Assembly: GCA_934045905.1 (NCBI GenBank)
Contig: OW203768.1
Location: 28,363,060-28,427,059 of the forward strand
Direction: 5' to 3'
Length of the DNA stretch: 64,000 bases
Source: Leuctra nigra
Lineage: Eukaryota > Arthropoda > Insecta > Plecoptera > Leuctridae
The position numbers were made by a program, and so were the translations under genes. Under the pieces are notes generated by a model. The model worked only from the letters and a program-made list of their open reading frames with translations, searched no databases and was not told the origin of the DNA. Positions 11,955 to 25,700 of this stretch are shown here, one piece after another; the stretch's first letter is position 1, and every line of letters starts with the position of its first letter.

Positions 11955-13482
11955 CCAAAGAGAGTTTGACAAAATAAAGACTATGAAAGAGAAAAGATAA
12001 CAGACTTTGTACACAATGTACACAATGTTACACAATGTTTTGATGAAATTAGACCAGATTAAGAAGATCATATAGTACGTTGTGATCATGTTAAGTGTTA
12101 AGAAGAGAAAGAAGGAGAAACGGAATGGCATTGGGATAAAATGTAGATGTAAATATGATTCAGGTAAATGTTGAAGAAGGTTGAAGAATGCAGCGAAGAG
12201 TATGATTGGGATGGAAACACAAATGTCAGTGAAGTCTGTGAGACCTGGAGAGAAGATGGAAAAGGCAGTTGAGGATACTGATAAAAAGTATTGTCAGCTC
12301 CGGCCGGCGTTCCCGGGTTCTTAGTGAGTTGTCAGAACTGCAGATGGCACTATCTCATGGAAGGTAGCCATCACCGCACTTAGGTGCAATGCGGGTTGTC
12401 TACATCACAGACGGCTGATAGGTCATATGGTAATGGGTAAGGGGCCCATATTAATACGCTAAGTTATGCCCCCTACCTTTATCCCCAGCCGCTTGCGCAA
12501 TATAACGTCTCTAGTATGTGATAGTGTTGAGTAACTTCCCTAGACCGTCTCCCCCCAGCCCCACCCCCTTCTCATCGTAAATATATTTTTCTCAGAACTG
12601 TATAGTAAACGAATTCTTGCAATGGTGTATAAACGTTACAAATGACGTTTGTATGTTGTACATTTTTCAAATAGTGGGTTTGGGGGAGGGGGTGTATAGC
12701 ACTATGTGTCCCGTTCACCGAAGTCCACCTCAACATGTTGATAACAATGGTTGTATGTGTATATGGCGAGGATATTATTTGTTGTTCTAATTGTTTTCAA
12801 AAGGAGTGGTTCCGGTGGTGGCGGTGAGCTTATACAGTCTTATACAGTCTTGTATTGCATTGTACAGTATTTTACACTCGGACAATTTAGGCGTACAAAT
12901 CAACAAATGAAAATGATTATATTATAATTATAGTAAGATGTGTGAGAGGCTTGGCCAGCTAGCATCATATTTAATTATGGGCATCGAATATCATTGCGCT
13001 AGCCATCGTATTCCAATTTAATTTGGAATTGTATTTGTGATGTGTTACTTGCTCTGATATTAAAAATAGATATGATTAATTTGAGTTATTTTAAGGGATA
13101 AGTTACTGTGTAAAACTAGAAATATAACTGAAAATACGTACTATAAATATGATTGATTTCCAATTAAAAGCCCTGTGGAAAAAGGTCAGACAAATCTAAA
13201 TAATGCTAGGTATCTACAAATTCTGCACCAAAAACAAGTTGATAAAATAATCAAAGATTTGTTTACCATTCCTAGGATTTTTAATTATTATCACACATGT
13301 GCTTAAATGAGTGGAAAGTCTGCCTTTTACGCTGACATTTTTATGGCATCCAGTTAGTTCAGATTAAAAAAAATATATAATAGTTTAATTGAAAATTAAA
13401 AATATTTTCGAAAATTCGGAATTTCATTTGAATATATCAATCTAGGATCAAGCTAGCGCTTTCCTAGAAAATTTAAGGAGTA
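11955..13482. other. No gene recognised; short dispersed repeat near 12294-12520
   Basis: The 12294-12520 stretch has higher GC and contains TAGGTGCAATGCGGGTTGTC, which recurs with few changes near 50025-50055. It is probably a fragment of a dispersed retroposon. The rest is AT-rich without coding signals. Confidence 0.45.
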
Positions 13483-13485
13483 TAT

Positions 13486-14250
13486 TCCGGGTGGCGAAAA
13501 TCCAAATTTCCGTGTTTGAGAGGTCATATTGAAACTATTGACTGGAATAATAGAACTGGAATTTTTACCCATTTTAGAAAACACAAAAATTTAAATTGTG
13601 CAAGTTTCTAACATTTTTGTAGAATAGGAAAAGAGGTAGCAATTATTGAAGGTACATTTAAAAAACAGAATACATCAGATAAATTGAATTGTTTGAAGAA
13701 TTGATTTGGTGTTACTTCGTGGGAATTAGGTGAATGTTAGAGAGCCTCTAGCCCATCTAGGCTCTCTAGGTGAATGTAATATGTTGTTTGGTCCACTATT
13801 TCCATGTGGAATGCGCAAACGATGTTTCCATGATAAAATAGATTTCTAAATCTGTGATACCGAAATTAGTGGCCACGAATCTTTGATTTTTGTTTTCAGT
13901 GCTGTCCAACTTTTCTTAAAGTTTTATAACGCGGATAAACTGTTTTTCAGCATCTTAATTCAAATCACTGTAACTTTTTCCTATTAATCAAACATTTCTG
14001 AAAATAACAAACATGAAAGTTTTATATGTTTTCTGTAATATGTGAAAGTTTCAGCTGTTTATCTTTTATAATTCTGTCTCACAACAGGGGCCATAATTAT
14101 TCTAGAACATTTAAATTCCCAATTATGATGGAATCTGATTCGGTGCAATGTTAATCCTTATGGCCGTAACCGAATTGGGAAAACGTTCTAGAATTCGCAT
14201 CTCGGGGGGGGGGGGGGGGGGGGGGGGGCAGGTAGTTTTGCGCCACCCGG
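13486..14250. mobile_element. Possible TIR element with poly-G tract
   Basis: Short inverted ends CCGGGTGGCG and CGCCACCCGG are flanked on both sides by TAT. The sequence inside is AT-rich, with a run of more than 20 G at about 14205-14228 next to the right end. Only about a dozen bases of TIR are visible, so support is limited. Confidence 0.4.
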
Positions 14251-14253
14251 TAT

Positions 14254-15749
14254 GATAGGATATAGTACTGATAATGTTAGTATTACGAAAGATTTACTTA
14301 CTAAAGTTGTACACGAAAATAGAATATCTCTTTTTTACAAAATAATACACGTATTATGTATTGACTCACGAACAAGTAATATTACTTTTCTGACAAATAG
14401 GAGAACAAAAAGTGTTAGAGGGAACGCTCATTCTTATATCAAATTACCTCAAGGTTTATCTTTATAGACGTTGCTTTTCGGCAAGTATTAATTCGTAGTA
14501 GTAATACATTTGATTGTTATCTTGATGAGAACTCTCTGTGAATGTGACATATGTAGACATTTAATCCACGTCATAACTTATTTCAATGCCTCACTAAATA
14601 TATTAAAAACCTTGAAACCCTCATTCTTGAAATTCTCAGATGTTAACAAAAAAAAGCAATTGCGCCGCCATAAGTCCACGTAATTAGGATGTCTTAGTTG
14701 TAATTCTCTATCCGATAAAAAAAAATAGTTACCTATGAGAACACTCCTGACATTCTTCATGTTGAGTAATCCAAGACAAATGATGAAAGACAGCATACCT
14801 ACTAATGGAGCTTATCAATATTTTTAGTCAACAGAAGTTGATTTTGAAGTGATTTTTATTATTTAAAAAAAAAATCTCTGTATATAACATGAATATGAAA
14901 ACACAATGCTTTTATATTAATTATTATATTGATAATAGTTGATTTAATTAATATCTCAACATTTCGTTAGAAAGATTACGAAATATCGCATGTTTTATTG
15001 ACAAAATAATGAGAATCAAGGAAGTAACATCATCTTCAAAATTACTTTGGCAGTTCTTTTCTGCGTAGAAGTTCCAACATAAGTGTCTCAACTTACCTGG
15101 ATGCTGGAGAAGTCGTTGCTAAACTAACCTCTTCCAAGTGATAATCTGAGCATTCTGTTGTCACCACGCCTAAACCTTGAGTCAATTACTTTGTCTCACG
15201 CTCACAACTCAATTAAATACAAATTTGAGAAAAATAATTTGTGGTAATGGGTTTTTTCTTGACGAATAATATACAATTAGGTAGGTATCTACATGTTATT
15301 GTAGCCCTGCTAAGCAAATAAGTCGGCTTGTGTGCAGAGCTACAAACAAATATTAAAACTAACAATATTATACTCTTATAAACAATAAAAAATACACTGT
15401 CTAACTTATACACTAAAACCATATGAACAGGATGAATCAACACAGGAAGAATTATTATATAGGTAGGTATTATTCAACAAATCAATGAATTAATTTCATA
15501 AAAAAAATATGATACCCATTTCCAATACTAATTCACATGAGATATTTTTTAAATTTCTTAGATCTTGTAGGATCATAATAAAATAATGAGGTATTATGAT
15601 TGCATGGTTTGAAGAAACTTTCATCTAAAAGAAACAAACATGGCAAGAGGAGGCTAGGCATAGCTACCTGGTATGGTAAAAGCACAGTAATGCTGCATTA
15701 TACGCCATTCTTTGCATTGACAGATGTCAGAATTAATCACACATGATAG
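14254..15749. other. No gene recognised
   Basis: AT-rich sequence between two elements. The small open frames show no family resemblance, and I saw no tandem or inverted structure. Confidence 0.45.
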
Positions 15750-15755
15750 TATTGA

Positions 15756-16514
15756 CCACCACCTACTAGATCTTTCCCCCTCCCCTACCCTCCCTTCCCT
15801 GCCGTAGCACTGGCTGATGAACCAATTCTATTTGAAAAACAACATTTAGTTCATAAATCCGCCAACAGATGTCTCACGTGTACTCACATAGACTACTTTA
15901 CCGACATTACAGCCTGCTTTATTTTCATAAAGGGCGGTGAATTTTCAAAATTCAAAATGTCAATAGTTCGATTTCTAATAAAGAACAAGTTAAGTATTTT
16001 CAGTTACTGACGATAATAATCCATATTACCTATTATTATCATTATATATTTGTGATTAAAAACAATGCTGAAATGCAAAAGGAAAGATGTAAGACATTGC
16101 ATAGTGCCAGGATGTGATTATTTACATCCAGAAGAAGAAATTGTCAGGTCTTGGCATGAATTGCCCAGTCATAATGACCGAAGAAAACTTTGGGTTCATG
16201 GAATATTTGTGGACATTGAATGTAAGTTATAGCAAAGATAATTATTATAGTGGCGAATAATATGAATAACCTCTCAGTCTCACTCACTCATTTGACATTT
16301 GTAAAAATTGATGTCCATGACACAGCTGTCTGTTCAATTCAAATAGTTCCTTTAGTTCCTTTCTCTGCCACCTCGCCACTGACAGCGCTCGGATACTCAC
16401 ATGTCGGTAAAGAAGAGAGAGAAGAGCGCCATATTTAAATTTCATTAGTACCTGTGAGTTGCCAGGCAGTGAACAGGGAAGGGAGGGGAGGGGGAAAGAT
16501 CTAGTAGGTGGTGG
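15756..16514 (+). mobile_element. TIR transposon-like element carrying a THAP exon
   Basis: Terminal inverted repeats of about 40 bp start CCACCACCTACTAGATCTTT and are pyrimidine-rich. They are flanked by TATTGA on both sides (15750-15755, 16515-16520). A THAP domain exon lies inside on the plus strand (16065-16221). The element is 759 bp and has no transposase catalytic domain in view, so it is probably a deleted relative of a THAP-bearing transposon. Confidence 0.65.
16065..16221 (+). CDS. THAP zinc-finger domain exon inside a TIR element
   Basis: Starting at ATG 16065, 52 codons encode MLKCKRKDVRHCIVPGCDYL and, further on, SWHELPSHNDRRKLWVHGI. This is the N-terminal half of a C2CH THAP DNA-binding domain: C-x4-C near residues 12-17 and the conserved W at 43. 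The exon ends in a strong donor, GAAT/GTAAGT (phase 1). The second half with C-x2-H was not found before the right TIR. THAP domains occur in P-element transposases and in host regulators; here the enclosing TIRs favour the former. It may not be expressed. Confidence 0.55.
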
Positions 16515-17144
16515 TATTGACATTCATGAGTCACATTCTCTCATGGCGTTAAAGCTGCTTAATGTTGAGGCAGATTAAAATAAAATGTTCACGGCGGTCT
16601 GAGATATTTCAGAATGGTTTCCGAGAATATTGGTGTCCGCATACAAATTGGCAGTTTCGCACAAAAATCGCATACGAGTGAATTTTGAAGGGAATGTTAC
16701 AAATCACAATTTCACAAAACGTTGGTAACAATATAACAATGAAATAAAAATACATATTTTACATTTTAAATGTTATTGCAAATTGCAACGTATTTTACTT
16801 TAAATACGTATCACTAAAGGGCCCAGTTCCAGGTATCATTGGTTATTCAAAATTAATAATAATTTTGTTGATGTTTATATTTAAAAAATGTGCTTTTCTC
16901 TAATATTTAAACAAAAATTGAGGTTATTGATAGAACAAAAGTTATTCTCATTATCCTGGACTATCACTACAACGGAGCTCTCTTTTAAATGGATATATGG
17001 AATAACGGGAATTAAAATCGGACTTCTAAAAGAAGAAAAAACGAGAAACACTTTGGATGTTTTGATTGTAATATTGTACAGTTCTTTCTTGATTCTCATT
17101 CAGTTTAGGTACTATTTTTCATGTAGGTATATAACTATAACTAT

Positions 17145-17540
17145 AGGTGGTGCAAGCGATTTTGCCGCTTGTTGCAGGCAATTTTTGGGATACGATTGAT
17201 TGAAGACAAAATGGGTGACGAAATGATTTGAAATTTTAATCTTGATTAGATAAAAGACACACTTAGGGTTATCACTTGGTAATTTTTTAATTTTTTTAAT
17301 TTTTTAATTAGTAACAATAATGGTGACATTTTTTATATTTTCTTTTGTCGCTGGGTTCCGTATGATATTTAATTTAAAAAATGTGCCAAGTGATAACCCT
17401 AAGTTTGTCCTTTATCTATTCAAGATTCATGATTAAAATTTGAGATCAATTGATTTCTAGGCTTATAGTCTCCAATCGTATCGGAAATTTCATCTTTTTG
17501 AACGGTTTTGTTGAATAACCGGCTCCTAATTAACAAGGCA
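17145..17540. repeat. Dispersed foldback repeat, copy downstream of ELO
   Basis: Begins GGTGGTGCAAGCGATTTTG and ends near GAATAACCGGCTCCTAATTA. Internal inverted halves include TTAGGGTTATCACTTGG and CCAAGTGATAACCCTAA. A second copy in the opposite orientation lies at about 31187-31590, so the ELO gene is bracketed by inverted copies. Confidence 0.6.
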
Positions 17541-17832
17541 GAAAGCAAAAATAAAAAAAAGATCTACTAATTTACAATCAGACTGATCATATGAACATTC
17601 TATCAAAGTTACATCCACTTATGAAACAATTACGGCCGAGCGCTGGTTTCACCTTCATTTCATTTCATTTTATACTGATATTTTGTTTATTCATTGCTTT
17701 TCAAATTTACTTTGTTATATCTGTTTATTTGGATTTGACACATCTGTATTATGGTATTATGATTTTGCTCTTCATAGAGCATCAGAAAAAGCTGATTAAT
17801 TACGCAATAACAATAGTACCTACATAAAGTTA

Positions 17833-18015
17833 TTACTGTTCATCGTCTTTCCGAATTTGTTTGGAATCTCTTAAATATTCCTTTTCATAGAAGCTGTAAA
17901 ATAAAACAGCAATAATGATTGTTGCGGGTGTCACTGTTGATGCGAGTAGCTTCGGGTAATCGCATTCCCTGAAGAGCAGTTGACCAAAGTGGAGAGTTAT
18001 CAGAAGAAACTGAAT
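17833..18015 (-). CDS. ELO coding exon 7 (terminal)
   Basis: After TTTTCAG it encodes [15 protein letters not shown], a further membrane segment ([20 protein letters not shown]) and a short polar tail ending in DDEQ. TAA is at 17835-17833 and a second TAA follows directly. Confidence 0.92.
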   Translation of the reverse strand: MQFLLITLHFGQLLFRECDYPKLLASTVTPATIIIAVLFYSFYEKEYLRDSKQIRKDDEQ

Positions 18016-19683
18016 CTGAAAAGAAGCAAAAGGAAAAGGAATTACGAATTAGACATTCACTAAGTTTGTATTGAAATTAAAACTTGCAGTAATGTGCCGT
18101 TCTGAAACCATGTGAGGAGTTTGTTTTCAAAAGCAACATGTCCATTCACCTATATTTTTCAGAAACAATAAAAAAAACTTGTTACTAATGTCTGCAAATA
18201 GGATTGTATTGTGATTGATTTTAAAATTCAAACAATTTTTTTTTTGAATTGGAATGCTTAAAAAGTAACTTCAATATATTTCTACTCTTTTCCTAATTAA
18301 TCTTTTAATTTTGGAGTTGTTGCATTTTGAAAGTAACCCATTGGACATGTTGCGTTTTTAAACAAAATCAAGAAAACATGTGAAAATATGATTGTATCAT
18401 AATGAATTGTGGTTTGTCTTATAATTTAAACAAAAAAATCTTGAATTAGAATACTGAAAAAGCTGAAATGCTGATATGCTGAAATTGGGCGTGTTGCACT
18501 TTGATAACAAAACTTTTTGGACATGTGTCTTTTTGTTACAAACGTCGATATTCACTAGTTCATTACTACAGGATATGTTGACTTTTGTAGAAAACAAATT
18601 AAATTTTTAGATCCGCATGGTTTTATAGCACTAGGAACCATCGTTAACAAAAAAAGGGAATTTTTGGACATGTTGCTTTTTGAAAACAAACTCCTCATGT
18701 GTAAGTAGGAGAAGCGGTATTCCTACCATTTGCAACGGAACGACTCTGTGTGGAACGCGTTACAAAGTCAATTGTTTTGCAATACAAATGAATGCAAAGT
18801 GAGAGTTACTGCCTCGAAGATAGTTGCAAGCAAGAGGCACACTGATTCACTATTGACCAGAAATGGGGTGCATACTTACATCATTCTTACAAATATTAAT
18901 CAATATATTCGTACACACATATTGTATTTTTTATTGAATTATTATTTTTAATTTTTATTTGTCAGATTATGTAAATTAATTTTTTATTGTTTTTGATTTA
19001 AATAATTTGACAGGTTGTTTTATTCTCGTGGGTTTTCTGATTTGTTGATTCTCTAACAATGTTTTTGTTTTCCTTATATTTGTAATCAATATTTTAATAA
19101 CTTGATTTTACTATTTATTTAATTTCTATGTGATTTATAATTTTGCCTTATTTTCCGATACAATTTCATTGTTTTTTCCCAAGGTTTTATTATTGGTATT
19201 GTTATTATTGTCTTCCCTCCCCCCCCCCCCCCCCTCACGCCAAGGTATGGAGTGGAATAATCAGAACTGAGTCTCGCCTACTTAAAAACTAAAACAATTA
19301 GTGTACTCGACACAACAAAAATTGATCAGTGAACAAATTTAAATGACTGCTGATCACGTTCCATACTAATCAAAGCTTGCTATTATCATTAAAATGTGTG
19401 GTCACCTACTAGCGTGAGACAAGGAGATCACTTGTAATGACTTTTGATAGTGCGAGCTCACATTTTTCAGCCAATCAGATTTTCAGACTGACCGATCAAT
19501 TTTAATTGTGCCAAGTGTACATTTAAAAAAAATTTATAGAATCAAAAAACGACTTAGTCTTTCAATACTTTGCTAAAACACAGTCATTCTAGGATTGTCT
19601 TTGGTTGTTGCCATGACAATACAGTCCTATTCAACCGTTTAAAAGTTAGCAGAGTATTGAAAAACCGACCCTTAAAAGCAAAA

Positions 19684-19722
<39 letters not shown>

Positions 19723-22700
19723 TATACATAGAAAAAAAACGCACAAGATCAAAAGAATAAAACAATAATATATATCCCAAAAAATAACAAATACAAAAAA
19801 TAAAATAAACAAAACTCAGGCGCCTACACTAAAATGGCGAGTTGTAAACCCCTTGGTTAAAACTCACCAATTGCAGCTGTGTGATGTGTTTCTTCCACCA
19901 CAGACGTTGCTTGTGGTTTGGAAACAGTGACGTGACCAAGTAGTATGAGTACATCATGACGTGGACGGCAGAGTTGATGACGCCGAAGAAGACGCTGTGA
20001 CCACCTGGAGAAGAAGACAGGCGCGTAGGAACTTTATTTTGAGGGGGGGGGTCAAAATTATCGAGGATCGATGGATGTCAGGAAAAGGTAGTTCGGCGCT
20101 TCAAGGTGTCTGGGGGACCCACCCTTAATTAGCCCCGCAGGGCCTTTTTTGAATTTTTTATGCAAATGAATCGAATTTGAGCTATTTTTTCTTTCTTAAA
20201 ATGTGTGATATGCAATATTTTGTGGAAACTGAAGACAAATCGTTTGTATAGAATCTCCAATGGCCCCACAGGGCTTTTTTAGTTTTTGATTTTGAAAAAA
20301 TCGAATTCGACGCTATTTTGGCACCATTTTCAATGCCATTTAAAATGTGTGATGTAATATTTTTGAGGAAACTTTAGACAAAATGAAAATTTTGTTATTT
20401 GATAAAATCCCTAATGGCTCCGCAGGGAAATACTTGAATTTTAGTAAAAAGAATCGATTATGAATCGATTTTGGAATATCTTTGAAAAAGGTTGCAATAG
20501 CAGCAACAAGCAATTCTGTATGTGTTTTGGGATTAAATGGTTTAACGTGTAATTATTAAATTTTGTTCCTGAGGAAGATAATGTTGAACAAATGAGTAAA
20601 TGAGTTGTCTCATTGGATAATACCTCTGTTCAATTAGTTTTGCAAAACTTGAGAAAATTTTGAGAATTCAATCTCATAATAAAAGCAAATCTGTGCATGT
20701 TTGCATCTCTTAAGCAACATTTGTGTATCTGGAGGTGATATCTGGGGGTGTTCAGGATCTCAAGCAGGGGGGGGGGGGCAGGTCTTAGACAGGGGGGGGG
20801 GTCCGATCCCCCCTTTCCTCCTGACATAATTGCAATTGTCCTTGGACGCTTAATAACGGGAAATTTTGCCACGTTTTGGCCTCTCATGACCTTTGTATGA
20901 CCTTTTTAATGGTTATACTTGTTTTAATTTGTTGTACTTATCATAAGCTTTCATTTGATATGCTACTCGACTAGGTTGATATAATTAAATAATTTGATAA
21001 TGACAACAATTAGTTTTTGCAAAATTTTGAAATTTGGCCCAAACACCCAAATCAAAATTTGGAGAACTTTTTATATGTTTTAGAGAGCATTGTGTTGTAT
21101 TGTTTCACATCAAAAAACCTTTAGTTTTAAATTGTGGTGATTTAGGAAATTGGTTTATTCTCAGACTTTGCACTCAAAAATAAAAATTGCCATTTCATAC
21201 TATTTGACAGATTCATTGATCCACTCATGCTTTAAGAATTTTGAAGAACTTTTGATATGTTTTAAACAGATTCATGTCGGATCGATTCATATTAAAAAGT
21301 ATGTTATTATCTTTATTAGGGATAAAGATATCTCAATAAAAAATACCAACTGCAATGTGAAAAGATTTTCCTCGAGTGGGACTCGAACCCACGACCATAC
21401 CATATTTCATGAAGATTCACATTTGTCATGGAACGCTTCAGAAATTAGATTTTGATCACTTTATTTTACCTCTCTTGACCTTTGTATCAACTTAATATAA
21501 GGGAACATATTTTTAATTATTGTACTAAACATAAGCTTTCATTTGATATGCAACTCGACTAGGTTGATATAATTTGATTATTTGATTATTACAACAATGA
21601 CTTTTAGAGAAATTTTGATTTTTTTTTCCCACCTAACGTAATCAAATTTCGGATAACTTTTGATATGTTATAGAGGGCATTTTTTTTGAATCTATTAGCA
21701 CCAAAAAACCTTCTGTTGCCATTTGTGGTGGGTTATGCGTGGTGAGTCTAAGCTTTTTGCAGCTTAGACTCGGGACTATATAACAATCTGGGCGTTTTGA
21801 TCATAACTTTATGCACTTTATGCAACCGTTATAAACGACTACGAGTAGGAGATGTTTACCTGGCACATATTTAGCTCCGATGTATATCGTCAGCAGCATG
21901 CCGGCGTGGTGGTACACGTGCAGGAACGAGATCTGACTGTTCTTCTTACGCAGCACGAAGAATAGCTGAAACGCGAAGTTAAGGGGGCTGAGTAGTGAGC
22001 GTGGCCTTGAATCGATTTTTATCAATATCTTTTACCAATGTAATTGTTAAGAAAATATGGCTTTGTACGAGTATTCAGAACAGTTCAATGAAAATAATTT
22101 CATAGTTTCGAACAAGGTATTAGTTTTATTTTGTCCAACAGATGTTTAGTGCAATAATTTTACTAATTTTCGGGCACTAAACATCTGAAGGTCAAAGTAA
22201 ATCTAATAAACCATTACAAGCTATGGAATTATTTTCATTGAACTGCTCTGAATACTCGAACAAAGCCTTATTTTGTTAACCATTACATTGGTAAAAGATA
22301 TTGATAAAAATCGATTAAAAAACTCTTCGAGGTCAAACTCACTCTCCAGCCGTCTTAAATCTTTTCTTAGCGTAACTAATGGCAAACTGAAAGAAAATGT
22401 GTGTGATTGAAACGTGAACTGGACACTTTACAATTTGTAAGCTCTTTCCGTAGGCCATACAATTTAATGTTTTTAGAATATTAATCCCCCATCCCGCACT
22501 ATCAGTATTCTGATATAATTCGTCTCAAAACGTAACAACTTATTGCTCATTTCGATATCCTATATTCAACTCTAAACACCTTACCGTGTCCAAAAGGTCC
22601 ACAAGTTTTATTGCGAAATATGCGTATACCGTCTTGTAGGTCTGAAACAGAAATATTGTCAACATTTAGCGTACGGGTACAATAAGTCGTTAATGTACTG

Positions 22701-25700
22701 ATATTAATAGGTGAAAAGAGAACTATAGACTAATGGTATGACATAATTTATCTATGCGTTTAAAAAATAACAACGTGTATGGCTGAATATACACTATTTT
22801 CTATCACAAATGTGTAAATTTTAATTCTTAGTTATGACATCTAAATTCAGTTGACATTTGGGGCGGGAAAACGGTATTACCATAAAAGATACTCTGGTTT
22901 AAAATAGCAAATACCTAAGTCTCTTCAACTATAAAAATAAATAGAAGAAATCTTAAAATTCAGCACTGAAAAGTATTGAAATCAATAAATGAGTCAAGTC
23001 AACACATTAATTTAATAATCGGAAAATAGACAATATTATAAATTATCTTGTTAGCTCTGCTTTTCAAAAATTTCATATGCAGTACCGTGATCCAAGTATC
23101 TATTATGGTTATGATCCATTGTTGAAAAACCATAATAGATACTTGGATCACGGTACTGCATATGAAATTTTTTGAAAAGCAGAGCTAACTAGATAATTTA
23201 TGATGTTGTCTATTAAGTATTTGTCACTTTGTGTATAGAACAAAAACAGCAGGTATAGAAGTGTTTAGGCATGGAGTTGTATTCCATTATTTCCATGGCA
23301 TACTCCACTGGTTTCCATGGCTGTACCCCAAGGAAGGTCTATTCTACTAGGTATGCTCATACGCTATTATGCCCGAGGCTCTAGCGACGTCATCGGCGGT
23401 GATCTATGGTCCAGTAGCAGTGAATTTTTCAGTTAATTATATCAGTTGGCTATGTAAACAAACGCAGGGTGAATAGTTGACCGATACTTGGGCATAGATA
23501 ACCGTCGATGACGTCACAAGAGCCTCTGGATATAATCGTGTTTATCTGCTTATAAGCATACCTAGTAGAAATGACCTTCCTTGGTTGTACCCCATGCGTT
23601 AGATTCGAGCAAACACAGAACCAGACTGCGCTCTGGTGGTGACTGACTGTGATATGGCGGAAAAGGCACATTTGTATAAAAAAAATAGATGTTAACATCT
23701 ATGTAAAATAGTTGTTCGTTAAGGTTAGGCCACAATTGTCGTAATGCCTAATGTTTAATGTTAAGTGTTTAATGCTTAATGTCTAATGTATAAGGAGAGC
23801 CAGAATAGATTCTTATTTCAACTGTAGTAGCGCTAGTGTCTCCAGAGCCTCCTGAAGATTTACAGCCTTCATTTGAAACAAAAATCTGCTCTAAAATTAG
23901 TAATTTACTTATTTCGTCTTGTCAAATACATTACTATCTAGTTTAATATTATCTGCCACTTTTCTGTAATTTTAAATGTTGTTGTTACAAATTCTGAATT
24001 TCTCCACTGCGCAGCAGCAATAGTAAGTCTTTCTGATTGGCTTGTCGTAAGGTTTTTGTCATAAGAAATGGATTTTATTCAATTCTTATTTCACTGCGAC
24101 TAAACACTAATCACTATTTCATGTTGTGGCCCATATCACATAAACCCTATCATCCATTTCTCTTAAACACTAAGCACTAAACATTAAACATTAGACATTA
24201 AGCATTACGACTATTGTGGCCTAGCCTTAATTTACACAAAAGTAAATGTATAACTAAATTTAAATTTAAATTGCTATTTTTTATCACTGCACTTGGAAAC
24301 ACCTGTCGAAACACATCTAGGTGAATGTATATACTTTGACCTCTTGAAAGAAGTGCCTCAAGCCTGAATTACACGGTTCAAGTTTCCTTGAAGGGGTTGA
24401 ATTCAACCCTTGATTTCAAGGAAACATGAAAGAGAATTTAGACGATTTAATGTTTGTTGTTGATTGAAGTTGCGGTGAAATTAACAATTGGTTGAAGTAT
24501 TTCAAGACGTGATGGAAAATAGGACAAGTTCTAATTGAAAAGGCTGAAGAGATGTCTTGAATTCAAGACTTGGACGCGTGTTAAATGCTTCAATGTTTTC
24601 ATTTAGACGATCCAAGTCTTGAATTCAACCCCCATGAAAGGGTTGAATTCAAGGAAACTTAAATCGTGTAATTCAGGCTTCAGTCTGGAATCGCGTATAA
24701 TACAGTTCGTTTTTCCTATGTTTGAACTCTCTACAGACCGAGACACCGTCAGTTGTTCTGTTAGGCCGAGAAAGACAACATTGCAAGGTGAGCGCGCAAT
24801 GAAGTCTTTCTCGGCCTAGCAGAACAACTGACTGTGGCTCCATCTGGTGAAAAACAGACTGTACCATCGCTTATGGAATACCAATAATATGCATAATGCA
24901 CTAAAAAATTACGAGACTTTGGATTTGTGCCACGTCTCCGGCGAGCCACGTGACCTCTCCATCACATGCAACTACATCACACACTTCTCCAGCATCACCA
25001 GACACCTGACATCTGCCGTTATGCCGTTGGATATGCGTTTTTAAACGCATTGTAAACATCACATTGAAACGACCAAATTCCATTCTGATTTTTTTTGTAC
25101 CTGTGCGCCCCGGATAAGTGCTAGGGGGCCTTCCCCCCAGACCCCCATTGACATAATGAACCTGTCGAGTCATAATTTTTAAATGTCACATTTAAATGTG
25201 TAAAATGATTTTTAACAGCTGGATAAAATGGTCACGTTATGATATATATTTACTAACAAAAATCATACTAATTATCTCAAACGGATCAAATGATATGATA
25301 TATTTTATACTTCAGACCATGCTTAAAGTTAGATTTAATGGGGTTCGTCACTGTATGTACATATTTATTTAGAAAAATTAGCAATTTTACCGTGTTTGAT
25401 CAAAATCGAGTGGGCTCATGATGATTTTTAAAAAAAATTTCACCGTTTTGATTTGAAATCTGTATCAGAACTCTGTAATTTGACTGCTTACTGTAACCGC
25501 TACTGGATCATCGGAGTAGTCCACTGGCTGACACTTCCAACTGTATGTGGTGAAGAAACCAAATTGTGCGGCCTGAAAATATGTTCAAATGTGTTAAATC
25601 AGTGCAAGCGCGATTGATATTACGTTGAGGCGCACTTTTTGGGAACGATTGGGGAAGAAATGGGAAGACAAATGATTATAAAAAATACACACATATTGTA

